A program made the position numbers and the translations under genes. The notes beneath the pieces are model-generated. The model saw only the letters and a program-made list of their open reading frames with translations. It did no database searches and was not told where the DNA came from. A stretch of DNA of 64,000 nt from Saprospiraceae bacterium (GTDB lineage Bacteria; Bacteroidota; Bacteroidia; Chitinophagales; Saprospiraceae): positions 681,501-745,500 of the forward strand of contig JAHCHX010000001.1 of NCBI GenBank assembly GCA_026129545.1, read 5' to 3'. Each line of letters begins with the position of its first letter. Positions within the stretch are counted from its first letter, which is position 1. This document shows positions 56,156 to 64,000 of this stretch, in pieces.

Positions 56156-58978
56156 TCAGAAAAAGTTGTCTGCATTTTCAAGTTTTGACTCGTCCAGACC
56201 GGATTCCAGTTTGTATAAATCTTCGTACCGTGTGAGTACGAAGTAATTTTCAAAGCAGTCCATTTCATCGCAAAAACATCGCAATCCCAGCCGGTTTTTG
56301 GGGCTATCGAATGTCGAAAACGTGAACTTTGACAAGATGCCCTGCAAAGTTTTCTGCTCGATTTTGCTGGCGACAAAGTCTGCAGGCTTTTCTTTATTGC
56401 CACAAAGTTTCCGATAAAACTGCCAAACGGCTGTGCCATCAATTTCGACATCGTCACGACTCCAAATCTTTGATTTTTCCAAAAATTGGAGTTCATTTTC
56501 GCTGAAAAAACCTTCTTGTTCGCCTTTCTCATTTTCAATCGTTAAAGGCAAAGCCAGTGGCACAAACACCGAAAGCGTCGGCTGGTCAATGAGTTTGAAT
56601 TTCTCGTGTGCTGCCGGGAAATCCAATTTTTGGAGCAATGGCAAATAATCGTCTTGAAAATTCTCTTTCAGTTGACTCTGGTTTCGTTTCTCAATTTCAA
56701 CAAAAACGCGGTCATACAATTTCCCAAAATCCTTCTCTTCTAAAACTGCCTGACGCTCGGCCAATGTCATTTCGCGCATTGCATCGAGCCGCAAATCTTC
56801 TTTGTACAGAATGCCGGGCTCATTCACTTTAAACAACCAAACCTCGCAGCCTTTTTTGTTCACGTTGCGGTTCACCCGCCCGGCAAGTTGTTCGTCAGAG
56901 TCAATCAACGAAATGTTTTTGAAGCCCAAATCCATGTCAATATCCACGCCCGCCTCCACGACCTGTGTGGTGATGAGTAGCACTTTTAGGTTCTCCGTTC
57001 GCTGGTGTTTTTTCAAAAAAGCAATGATCTCACGGCGGCGACTTTCCAAGATTGTCCCGGAGAGCACGAAGATTTCGTCAAAAAACTTGTCCAACTGCTC
57101 AAACTCGCCTCTGAACTCAGTAGCCGATTTTTTGAAAATAAACTCCACCATCGTGAACACGCGCCCCTCGCATTCGGGCAGCGCAGCGCGGGCGCGCGAT
57201 TTTTCCAAGACAGTAGCCGCCAGTTCGGGCAAGGTGATTGGCACTTTGCCAGATGCTCCTAGCAAATCGAAGCGGAAAGTCACCCGCCCCTGGAAATTCG
57301 GGTTCAGGAAGTATCGCTTCGGGTCAGGCAGCAAATCTGTCACCGGTGGCAGAGGTCTTTTGGCCGCACGACGCACGGCTTCGATTTTGTCCAATCGTGG
57401 CAGGGTGGCCGACATCAGGATGAAGCGGATGTTGAAGTATTGCCCATATTCGTTGAGCAAAAAAAGCATTTTGTCCCATTGTTTAGGCGGGTACGATTGC
57501 AATTCGTCAAGGACTACTACCGAGTTTGCCAGCCGGTGCATCAGATAAATGTCGTCTTTGCGGTCGGATTTCAGAATGTCGAAAAAGCGGATGTGCGTCA
57601 GCAGCGTGAAAGGGTAGAGCACGAATAAGTTTTGCAAAAAATCCCGCTTTTTGTCGCCGTAAGTGCCATCTTCTTTGGCCTCCTCGCCCTCATCTTCTTC
57701 CCCTGTTGCCGTTTCTTTCACTTCTGATAAAGTTTGAAAACCCGCCCGGCTGTGCAGCAACGCGATGTCGTCGTCGCTGAGCAGCAAGGTGTCTTTGATG
57801 CTTTTGTGCGTTTGCGTAATGAGCGTCGTGAAGGGAAAGACATAAAATACCTTGTTCAATTCAGGGTTGGCTCGCATCAGTTCGGCTACTGCCAACATCG
57901 AGAGGTTGGTCTTTCCGCCGCCCGTCGGGGCTTCGAGGTAAAAAAGTCGCTGGTCGCGGTGGTCTTCCAATTGCCGCAGCACTTCTACGGTCATTTCTGT
58001 GCGCAACAGGTTCAGGTTGTCACCGTTTGGCTCGGTCGGATGTTGGAGCGAATTGCTCGATTCAAAAAACTTGTAAGCGAGGGCATTGTACTTTTTTGCA
58101 GTTCGAGCAGCGCGGATGAGTGCGGCCCGCTTGGCCTCGCTGAACACCCCCCAGTGCTGCTCCGTCTCCATCTCCATTTCATGGCCATAGTGCCAGGTAG
58201 CCATGTAGTCCGAGGCCGTGAGCAGGGAAAAATTGAGGCGGAGGAGGGCGAAGAGGGCGAAGTCGGTCGGCTTTTGAGCGAACATCTTTAGCACGCCTTC
58301 AATGTTTTGAAAATACTTTTCTGAAACTTCAACGGCTGGAAACCCTATGTACATCTGCAAGTAACCGCCCAATTGAGCGCGAAACCTCAAAAACTGGCTG
58401 TTCGTCACGCGCTGTTGCGGCTGTTTCAATTTGGGGCTATGGTGCAACAAAATCGTGTTGCAAAAAAGCAAAGCCAACACCGATAGTTTTTTCTGGTCGT
58501 CTGTCGAAGGCACTTCCAAGCGGATTTTTTCCAAATGATAAACTGAAAAAATATAGCCGCCTAAATCCGAATGCCCAGAGCAAGGTTGGAATATCTCCGG
58601 GAAATTGCCTTGAAACAGCGCATCTTCATTTTGCATTCGCTTTGTTTGAAAATGCTCGTTGACTTTGCCGAAATCATGAAAAGCGATCGTGTTGACAAAG
58701 AAGGTCAATGCCCATTCGACTGCGGCAGATGGATCGTCAAACTTCAAAGATTCGACAAGTTGGCGCGTCAATCGCTCCACAACGGCATCCAAACCATGCA
58801 ACTCGCAAATTTTCCGAGCATGACCAAGCACCAAGTCCAAATGCTCGCCCAGTGTTTCTGCCTTCTTGTCAGCGGGGTCGCCAGGTTTCGGGATGTGCGC
58901 GAGGTATTTTTCGGCGTTGACCAACAAACCGTTTTCGACCCGCATGGCTTCGCCGAGCATGATGGACAAAGGTTTCAT
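56156..58978 (-). CDS. cas3: Cas3 nuclease-helicase
   Basis: A 940-residue Cas3 with an N-terminal HD nuclease and an SF2 helicase. Visible motifs: HD at about 101-102 (AFHDFGKVNEHF), Walker A APTGGGKTN at about 350-358, DEVH-type motif as VVLDELQSYP at about 488-497, SAT at about 523-525 and QLAGRVNRNVNKKG (motif VI). It is recruited by target-bound Cascade to unwind and degrade invader DNA. Start codon at 58978 lies 3 bp after the cas5 stop codon, so the operon is tight here. Confidence 0.97.
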   Translation of the reverse strand: MKPLSIMLGEAMRVENGLLVNAEKYLAHIPKPGDPADKKAETLGEHLDLVLGHARKICELHGLDAVVERLTRQLVESLKFDDPSAAVEWALTFFVNTIAFHDFGKVNEHFQTKRMQNEDALFQGNFPEIFQPCSGHSDLGGYIFSVYHLEKIRLEVPSTDDQKKLSVLALLFCNTILLHHSPKLKQPQQRVTNSQFLRFRAQLGGYLQMYIGFPAVEVSEKYFQNIEGVLKMFAQKPTDFALFALLRLNFSLLTASDYMATWHYGHEMEMETEQHWGVFSEAKRAALIRAARTAKKYNALAYKFFESSNSLQHPTEPNGDNLNLLRTEMTVEVLRQLEDHRDQRLFYLEAPTGGGKTNLSMLAVAELMRANPELNKVFYVFPFTTLITQTHKSIKDTLLLSDDDIALLHSRAGFQTLSEVKETATGEEDEGEEAKEDGTYGDKKRDFLQNLFVLYPFTLLTHIRFFDILKSDRKDDIYLMHRLANSVVVLDELQSYPPKQWDKMLFLLNEYGQYFNIRFILMSATLPRLDKIEAVRRAAKRPLPPVTDLLPDPKRYFLNPNFQGRVTFRFDLLGASGKVPITLPELAATVLEKSRARAALPECEGRVFTMVEFIFKKSATEFRGEFEQLDKFFDEIFVLSGTILESRRREIIAFLKKHQRTENLKVLLITTQVVEAGVDIDMDLGFKNISLIDSDEQLAGRVNRNVNKKGCEVWLFKVNEPGILYKEDLRLDAMREMTLAERQAVLEEKDFGKLYDRVFVEIEKRNQSQLKENFQDDYLPLLQKLDFPAAHEKFKLIDQPTLSVFVPLALPLTIENEKGEQEGFFSENELQFLEKSKIWSRDDVEIDGTAVWQFYRKLCGNKEKPADFVASKIEQKTLQGILSKFTFSTFDSPKNRLGLRCFCDEMDCFENYFVLTRYEDLYKLESGLDESKLENADNFF

Positions 58979-58981
58979 GAC

Positions 58982-59845
58982 TCAAAAAAGGTGGATGATT
59001 TTGGCAGTTCCGTCGGGCAATTTGACTTGCCAAAGAGGTGGCATTTTGGCGTTTTCCCGAAACGTGCAATCCGTAAAGGCGAACTCGGCAAGGTCATATT
59101 GGACAAATTTCATCGGCTTGACTTTTCGAGGTTCTATGTTGACGGATGAAAACAAATCCGGCGTTTCAGCCTCTTCGGGGTCGCCAACGAAAAACTTTGT
59201 TGGAAGCCGCTCGAAATTGATGTAACTGGCTGCATTGACCATTTTGCCCAAATCAATGTCAAAATCCAACTGGGCTTTCCCTTCTTTCACAGAGCCTTTT
59301 CGCACAAAAACCGAACTCACCCGAAAATCGCCTGTCGCCGCGAAAGGTTCAAATTCATATTCTCGCACCGAATCGGTTTCCCACCAAGCGGCACACTCGT
59401 TTTTCCCGAAATACGGCAGATATTCAGCCTCACCGGCCCGGATGCGTTCGTGCAGGCGGGCTTGTTCTTCCACATCAAGGTCGAGGAGGAGATACACTCG
59501 GTAAGCCGGACGGCGAAGTGTTTGCTCCGTGACGATGAGGTTGCCATCAGCATTGGCATAGCCCACCGTGTTGGTGTATTTGACGACGGTTTTGACAAAA
59601 TTGCCCTTGTCATGCCAGCCTTCAAGCGGCTCGATGCCCACGCGCAAGTCCCTGAACTTGGAATAGTACTCCGGGAAAACACCCTGTCGCTGATAGCCCT
59701 CCAAACCTGCAATGGCGCCAAGTATGCCGAGCAAGGCAGGTTTGTGCAACAGGTTGAAGGTCAGTTGCAAGCCCTCGTTCACATCCGGCTTTTTGAACAC
59801 GCCGAAATCGCCCTTCAAGTCGAAGGAAATCAAGGTCTGTCGCAT
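58982..59845 (-). CDS. cas5: Cas5 (type I-B Cascade subunit)
   Basis: A 287-residue RAMP protein with the Cas5 start MRQTLISFDLKGDFGVFKKP and the loop KPALLGILGAIAGLEGYQ characteristic of Cas5 of I-B systems. Cas5 holds the 5' handle of the crRNA in Cascade, so its pocket faces the base that changed from C to G in the newer repeats. It follows cas7 with a 3-bp gap. Confidence 0.95.
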   Translation of the reverse strand: MRQTLISFDLKGDFGVFKKPDVNEGLQLTFNLLHKPALLGILGAIAGLEGYQRQGVFPEYYSKFRDLRVGIEPLEGWHDKGNFVKTVVKYTNTVGYANADGNLIVTEQTLRRPAYRVYLLLDLDVEEQARLHERIRAGEAEYLPYFGKNECAAWWETDSVREYEFEPFAATGDFRVSSVFVRKGSVKEGKAQLDFDIDLGKMVNAASYINFERLPTKFFVGDPEEAETPDLFSSVNIEPRKVKPMKFVQYDLAEFAFTDCTFRENAKMPPLWQVKLPDGTAKIIHLF

Positions 59846-59848
59846 GGC

Positions 59849-60796
59849 TTACTGGTGGATTTCGTGATGAATAGCCCCGGCCGGCACGCCCTTGACAGTC
59901 GAAGCGGTGGAGTCATACCAGATTTCGATTTTCTCGACGGCATCCTTGACGTGCGGACGCGCGAGAATTTCGCTTACAGCCGAAAGGTCAATGGTGCGTT
60001 TGTCGTCATCGCCAATGCTGATAAGTTCCACAAAAGAAGGCAGCACCAATTTAGAGCCGGGTTTCAATTGCACCCAAAGCAGCAGTTCGTTTTCGGTGCC
60101 GGATTTGGCCGAGGAGTCGTAGAGCGTCACGCCGCGAGAGAGGCCTGCTTTTAGTTTGGCGATGTCCTCATCGTTGAGGGCTTCGCCGCCGGAGAGCGCA
60201 GCGAGGTCTGCAAGATTTTGCGGGTTGACGGAGAAGTGGTGGACGTAGTGGCCTTCGCGCAGTTTGAACTGAGTGCCGAGGGTGGTTTGCATAGAGTCCT
60301 TTTTCTCATCTCCGGGATTACGGAATGGCGACGAAATTTGCTCTGAATAAATAGCACTTTCAGGAAAACGATTGACTCCATGCGTGATTTGGGCCGTGCC
60401 ATGAATAGAAAGACTGACCCCTTTTTCCGCGAATGTGCCACCGAACAGGCGCACATCTGTACAGGTGAGCAGGTTTTTCAATACCTCTTTCCGGTTCTTC
60501 ACATCCTTATCTTTGCCCTCGTTTTTGGGAAAATCACCAAACAATTCGATATAGGTTTCGCCCAATGAACGAGGTTGCATTTCCTCCTTACTTAGCGATT
60601 TATAGTAAAATACTTCTTTGGCAGAATGTACTTTATGTAGCCAATTTCGCACACTGTATTTCAGCACCTTGTCGGTGGCGTACACCGTGCCATCGGGCAG
60701 GGTGCGGGGCTGGTGGGTGAAGTCGGCATTGTAGTTGGAGTTGATGGATTTGACGATGACGCATCCGAAGACGCGGTTTTGGAATGCAGTGGCCAT
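59849..60796 (-). CDS. cas7: Cas7 (Csh2-like Cascade backbone)
   Basis: A 315-residue RAMP protein of the Csh2 type: RVFGCVIVKSINSNYNADFT near the N-terminus, DGTVYATDKVLKYSVRNWLH, then TCTDVRLFGGTFAEKG and HGTAQITHGVNRFPES. Multiple copies form the backbone along the crRNA spacer. The every-sixth-base flipping by Cas7 thumbs in type I effectors is the reason positions 6, 12 and 18 do not contribute to pairing. Confidence 0.95.
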   Translation of the reverse strand: MATAFQNRVFGCVIVKSINSNYNADFTHQPRTLPDGTVYATDKVLKYSVRNWLHKVHSAKEVFYYKSLSKEEMQPRSLGETYIELFGDFPKNEGKDKDVKNRKEVLKNLLTCTDVRLFGGTFAEKGVSLSIHGTAQITHGVNRFPESAIYSEQISSPFRNPGDEKKDSMQTTLGTQFKLREGHYVHHFSVNPQNLADLAALSGGEALNDEDIAKLKAGLSRGVTLYDSSAKSGTENELLLWVQLKPGSKLVLPSFVELISIGDDDKRTIDLSAVSEILARPHVKDAVEKIEIWYDSTASTVKGVPAGAIHHEIHQ

Positions 60797-60846
60797 GATT
60801 TTGTAAATTTGAGTTTAGAGGTGAAAATTAGTTGGTTGTTACAGTT

Positions 60847-62745
60847 TTAAAGTTCATTATCGTTTTTCTGCTTTTTCTCGTAAAATACTGAAGGGGCAAA
60901 GTATCCCGCTAATACAAAAGACTTCATGTCTTTCATGTCAATCTGTTTTTTCGTGGATTCGGCTTGCAGATTGTACGCCTGTAAAGCGCACATCAATTTT
61001 TCAAATCTTCCTCTTCCTTGCCTGGACAACTTATGCCAGTATCGCTGGAAGGACTTTTCGATTTCCTGTACAAGTAACTTAGGCGTTCCTTTTTGAACAA
61101 AGGGTTCGAGCATCATGTGCGTAGGGGTTTGCGCCTCTGTTTGCCCAAGCAGGTAGTCAATCATTTGTCCAGCGACGAAGGAAAACTCAACTTCGTCATC
61201 AACAAGGATTTGTTCTTTTGAGTCTGCGATTGACTGCGTTTTCGCTAAGAGTTCTTCAAATTTAGTTGGCATAAAAAACTTTTTAAAGTTAATATTGGAA
61301 GGGTCGAAATGGTGGTTGAGACTAAACCAGATGTTCAGTTTATCCATGAGGGAGAACATTCTTCCCTGTTTCAAATCATCTGAAATTCCGGCGAGCATGA
61401 TTTCTTTGAAAATTTGTCCGTTGATGCTTTGCCGCATAGACTTGTAGATGAAGTCATAAATCGGCTTTCGATACTTTCTAAAAGCAAGCAACGTATTGTG
61501 CAGATTTTCAAAATTTTTTCCTTCAATGTCGTTAAAGTATCCATCCCATTTTCGATACTTGTTGGCCAGCACCTTCCAAAAAACATGGGTTTGTAAATCC
61601 GAAACATTCGAGAGGGGTGGGTATCGAACCTCCGATTTTGATTCCTTTTCCTTGATTTTGAAAAGATTTAGGATTTCCCACGACTGACCTTTCTTGTCTT
61701 TTAATTCAAACTCGAAACGACTGACAAAATCAAAATCTCGAATTTCACCACCAACCATAAACAGGAGGTAGTAGTTACCGAGCTCATGGTCGGGCTTGGC
61801 TTTTCTCATATCTCTCCAAAGTTCCCTGATGATTTCGAGATATGCTTTGCGTTGTTCGCCCCCTGAAACAGCATCATCCTTAAAAATTTTGAATGCCTGC
61901 TCTCGCTCGTCGGCCATGATGAACAATGGCAAAGGATTGGGAAACAATTTCCGGCGGCTCAAATCCGAGAAGTCATAGAGCGTTTGCGCCTCTTCGGAAG
62001 AGATGCGCCCTGCGATGTCGAATGTGGCCGATTGATGCAGGAGAAAAGGTTTTTTCAACGGGAAGCCGTTGAACCAGTTGCTCGTGCCGTGCAACAAATC
62101 GGGACTTTTAGAGTCTGCCAGATTATACTCTGAAGTATTGAATAGTTTCTCTTTCAGGTACTTGCGGTTGGCTGCTGCATACGTTTCGAGGGGCAGGTCA
62201 AGATAAAAAATGACGTACTCGCCATCTTTTACTGACGGATATGCCTCCACTTTTGCCAGCCAACGGTGCAGACGGTCGCGGTCGCTTAGTGCGACTCGGA
62301 AGGCTTCAGCGATGCGTTTTTCTTCGTCGTTTTCGAGCAACGCGACGGCTTTGGCAAAATAGCCGTCAATCCGGTCGTACACCTGCGACTTTTTTTCTGC
62401 CTGATTGGTCAGGTATTGGTCGCCACCTTCCAGATTAGTGCGTTTCAAGGCAAAACAAAATGGCGATGCCGAATGAATGGCTTTGACAGGCGTATCGAAG
62501 CATTTATTGGTGTCCACCATCCAGGCGACCTGCGACCAAGCGGCGCATTTTTTAAACCAATCTTCTACCGTAGTTTTTTTACTGAATACACCTGCAAAGG
62601 CCAACTCGTCGGCAATGCTGATTTGCTCAGGAGTGCTTTCCACCCGAAGGACGATGTGTAGCCCCTCTTTCGGTGTGAGGTTGAGGTTGCGGAATACCGG
62701 GTCATCAACGACCGTTTGGGTGAATTGGACAAGTTCTTTTAGCAT
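60847..62745 (-). CDS. cas8b: Cas8b (Csh1-like large Cascade subunit)
   Basis: A 632-residue protein that I assign to Cas8b from its length, place in the operon and Csh1-like patterns such as LKELVQFTQTVVDDPVFRNL at the N-terminus, GLHIVLRVES, YVIFYLDLPLETYAAANRKY and the helical C-terminal half. Cas8b recognises the PAM and stabilises R-loops. It is divergent in sequence, as usual. ATG at 62745 (MLKELVQ) is preferred to an in-frame ATG 33 bp upstream. It is preceded by a well-matched promoter at 62903-62933, and so appears to be the first gene of the main cas operon. Confidence 0.9.
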   Translation of the reverse strand: MLKELVQFTQTVVDDPVFRNLNLTPKEGLHIVLRVESTPEQISIADELAFAGVFSKKTTVEDWFKKCAAWSQVAWMVDTNKCFDTPVKAIHSASPFCFALKRTNLEGGDQYLTNQAEKKSQVYDRIDGYFAKAVALLENDEEKRIAEAFRVALSDRDRLHRWLAKVEAYPSVKDGEYVIFYLDLPLETYAAANRKYLKEKLFNTSEYNLADSKSPDLLHGTSNWFNGFPLKKPFLLHQSATFDIAGRISSEEAQTLYDFSDLSRRKLFPNPLPLFIMADEREQAFKIFKDDAVSGGEQRKAYLEIIRELWRDMRKAKPDHELGNYYLLFMVGGEIRDFDFVSRFEFELKDKKGQSWEILNLFKIKEKESKSEVRYPPLSNVSDLQTHVFWKVLANKYRKWDGYFNDIEGKNFENLHNTLLAFRKYRKPIYDFIYKSMRQSINGQIFKEIMLAGISDDLKQGRMFSLMDKLNIWFSLNHHFDPSNINFKKFFMPTKFEELLAKTQSIADSKEQILVDDEVEFSFVAGQMIDYLLGQTEAQTPTHMMLEPFVQKGTPKLLVQEIEKSFQRYWHKLSRQGRGRFEKLMCALQAYNLQAESTKKQIDMKDMKSFVLAGYFAPSVFYEKKQKNDNEL

Positions 62746-62902
62746 AGCGATTTCGTTTGATGATGCAGTAGGGATCAATACGTCAAAGCAGATTGGACCT
62801 GCTTCAACTACTCACAAGCCCATCCTCTGGGTTTGGAAGCCAAAGGATTCTCTTGAGGCGATGCTCATAGATTATGCGACGACCCCTATGCATCAAGTGA
62901 CG

Positions 62903-62933
62903 CAAAGGTAAAGGCCAAAAAAATCAAAACAAT
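62903..62933 (-). promoter_or_regulatory. Predicted promoter of the cas8b-cas2 operon
   Basis: On the minus strand a perfect -7 box TACCTTTG (62910-62903; Bacteroidota consensus TAnnTTTG) is preceded by ATTG (62933-62930) at a spacing of exactly 19 bases, the usual -33 box distance. Transcription would start near 62896, leaving a leader of about 150 nt before cas8b. The -33 box lies inside the best match to the pseudo-spacer of the CRISPR-like RNA at 63037-63127. Confidence 0.75.
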
Positions 62934-62956
62934 AGGTAGGTAAAAATAAATTTTTG
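62927..62956 (+). promoter_or_regulatory. Predicted Cascade binding site (pseudo-target of the CRISPR-like RNA) in the cas promoter
   Basis: The plus strand starting AAACAATAGGTAGGT matches pseudo-spacer positions 1-15 (AAACAGGAGGTTGGT) at 12 of 15 bases; mismatches are at 6, 7 and 12. TCA at 62924-62926 occupies the PAM position; TCA is an accepted PAM in some I-B systems. Positions 16-20 do not match, so cleavage would not be expected, only binding. Confidence 0.6.
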
Positions 62957-63036
62957 CAAACCCAAAAATATTTAGACCTTCGTGGGGTGGTTTTTCAAAC
63001 CCATTTATTTTAAACAACTGAAAATCAATTGTTTTA

Positions 63037-63155
63037 TTCGCAATCGCACCGTTTTGGAATTGAAACAAACAGGAGGTTGGTTTTTTTAAAATCTCCATTT
63101 CAATCGTACCACTTTTGGATTTTCAACGGCTGCCTGTAAGGGCAGCCGTTTTTAT
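63037..63155 (+). ncRNA. CRISPR-like guide RNA gene, CreR/CreA type (candidate)
   Basis: On the plus strand, opposite to the array: pseudo-repeat 1 at 63037-63066 matches the array repeat at 24 of 30 positions, the last 13 (TTGGAATTGAAAC) perfectly including the whole 8-nt handle. A 30-nt pseudo-spacer follows at 63067-63096 (starting AAACAGGAGGTTGG). Pseudo-repeat 2 at 63097-63127 is more degraded (AATCGTACCA..TTT.GGATTTTC). A strong terminator follows at 63125-63155. The unit is thus a self-contained mini-CRISPR between cas6 and cas8b. In known cases (CreA, CreR) such RNAs use partial matches to guide Cascade to a promoter and repress it. No promoter for it was identified with confidence. 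Alternative: remnant of a second array. Confidence 0.75.
63125..63155 (+). terminator. Rho-independent terminator of the CRISPR-like RNA
   Basis: Perfect 10-bp stem AACGGCTGCC / GGCAGCCGTT with a six-base loop, followed by TTTATT on the plus strand. The direction of the T-run supports a plus-strand transcript ending here, between cas8b and the convergent cas6. Confidence 0.9.
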
Positions 63156-63223
63156 TCCCCGCCACAAATCTCCTCCACCATCCTCCGAACCTATTTCCCC
63201 ACCCCCTCTACTTTTTCACTTTT

Positions 63224-64000
63224 TTACGGAATAGCCCCGCAGCCGAAGCCTTGTGCATTTTCTTTTCCAAATCCCGCCAACAACCCCACTTCCACCAACT
63301 CCCGCGGCACCTCCAACTCAAAATCGAACATCCAGCCCTTCACCCGCGTCTCCGCCGGAGTGCCGCTTTTGATGGTGACGAGTTTCGACTTTGGCGGCGG
63401 CCCGACCGGGCGAAACCCAAACTGCGCGGCATCCCAGAACCTGGGCGGCTCGTGGCCGGTAGCGGCGGCGTATTTGTCCAGCAGGTTGAGCAACAGCAAC
63501 CTGCCGAAGTCCGCGTCGTCGGGGTGCAGATATTCGTCGGGCTGGTTGTCGGGGCGTTTGCGGGCGATGACGAGGGGAGACAGTGTGCGGATGCGCACCG
63601 GCTCCGGGCCGTTGGGCAGTTGCAGCGGGCGCATTTCCACCGTCTGCACCACGAAGCGCACTTGACTAAGGCGGTCGCCGAGGCGGAATTGTTGTTCCTG
63701 AAATAGCCCGCGCACAAACTCTTCCGCCGCACGGTCGAGGTAAAAACCGATGACGAAGGACACTTCGCGTGCTTGTATGTGCAGCCGGTCGCCTTCCATG
63801 CGGAACTTGGGCACGCGCAGCTGCGAAAAACTGAACAGTTTGAACGACTTGCGCCCAGTTGTATAGCCGCGCTGATGCAGAAAAGCAGAGTATTCGGCAT
63901 CGGCGTTTTGCAACACCTTGTATATCCAAGCCGACAGTTCGTACTGGTAATTGACGGGCAGCACGGGGTGCTCGTCGAGGCAGCGAAGCGTGATGTTGAA
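63224..64000 (-). CDS. cas6: Cas6 crRNA-processing endoribonuclease, first residues outside window
   Basis: 258 codons are visible, in frame up to the right edge. The start is probably only a few codons outside, since the readable N-terminus FNITLRCLDEHPVLPVNYQY aligns with the usual Cas6 beginning (M.F.I.L......LP.NYQYPL). The GTG at 63964 is therefore not the likely start. The C-terminal glycine-rich loop GLLAGFGKENAQGFGCG is the family signature. Cas6 cuts the array transcript within each repeat to leave the 8-nt handle. It is separated from the remaining cas genes by 478 bp that contain the CRISPR-like RNA and the cas8b promoter. Confidence 0.95.
   Translation of the reverse strand, partial: FNITLRCLDEHPVLPVNYQYELSAWIYKVLQNADAEYSAFLHQRGYTTGRKSFKLFSFSQLRVPKFRMEGDRLHIQAREVSFVIGFYLDRAAEEFVRGLFQEQQFRLGDRLSQVRFVVQTVEMRPLQLPNGPEPVRIRTLSPLVIARKRPDNQPDEYLHPDDADFGRLLLLNLLDKYAAATGHEPPRFWDAAQFGFRPVGPPPKSKLVTIKSGTPAETRVKGWMFDFELEVPRELVEVGLLAGFGKENAQGFGCGAIP

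Noticed and set aside
62886..63098. A 70-codon minus-strand frame (starting MEILKKPTSCLF) in the cas6-cas8b gap with a hydrophobic end, considered as a small toxin such as CreT.
   Set aside because: It reads backwards through pseudo-repeat 1 (FQFQNGAIANK is the repeat translated) and over the cas8b promoter. No ribosome binding site was seen, and there is no toxin family match. A CreT-like toxin cannot be excluded but is not supported.
63037..63127. The pseudo-repeats as a plain decayed second CRISPR array.
   Set aside because: Not fully excluded, but decay alone does not explain the perfect handle, the terminator placed directly after the second pseudo-repeat, or the match to the cas8b promoter.

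Overview
This window is chromosomal DNA from a member of the Bacteroidota, most likely a gliding, type IX secretion (T9SS) lineage of the Saprospiria/Chitinophagia kind. The basis is a gldC gene, two giant secreted proteins ending in the gliding-motility-type C-terminal sorting domain, a subtilase with a type A T9SS tail, a SusC-like TonB receptor, a CarB without the regulatory C-terminal domain, and a promoter matching the Bacteroidota TTG/TAnnTTTG pattern. No ribosomal RNA, tRNA, transposase or prophage cluster was seen.

Layout. 1-5.4 kb: a partial AddB-like repair protein, gldC, an ABC exporter and a flavin monooxygenase. 5.4-11.7 kb: an ankyrin membrane protein, two type II toxin-antitoxin operons (HigBA and DUF433/DUF5615) and carB. 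The two operons are stacked downstream of carB, and each is followed by an extra copy of the carB 3' end. Upstream of carB are a decayed four-helix-bundle gene, TTCGAT repeats and one of three copies of a 105-bp dispersed repeat. 11.9-22.3 kb: TonB receptor divergent from a MarR regulator, DUF1761 membrane protein, RNase R, LolA-like protein, FtsX-type permease, sterol-desaturase family enzyme and LysE-type exporter. 22.4-41.0 kb: four large exported proteins (a 2198-residue Ig-like repeat protein, a P-domain multi-module protein, a subtilase and a BNR/VPS10-type propeller protein). 41.2-44.2 kb: an orphan contractile tail tube protein, a class III nucleotide cyclase and a TlpA-like thioredoxin.

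44.5-64.0 kb is a complete-looking type I-B CRISPR-Cas locus on the minus strand: cas6 (start just outside the window), cas8b, cas7, cas5, cas3, cas4, cas1, cas2, a leader and one array of 148 repeats and 147 spacers (my count by eye). The leader-proximal 56 repeats differ from the older 92 by one base at the last position of the crRNA 5' handle, which dates the array into two blocks. Several protospacers were sampled twice, in both blocks.

The most striking signal is in the cas6-cas8b gap. On the plus strand, opposite to the array, two CRISPR-repeat-like sequences flank a 30-nt pseudo-spacer and end in a strong terminator. The pseudo-spacer matches the cas8b promoter at 12 of its first 15 positions, two of the three mismatches fall at positions (6 and 12) that type I effectors leave unpaired, and a TCA sits in the PAM position. 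This looks like a CRISPR-like guide RNA (CreR/CreA type) by which Cascade represses its own operon.
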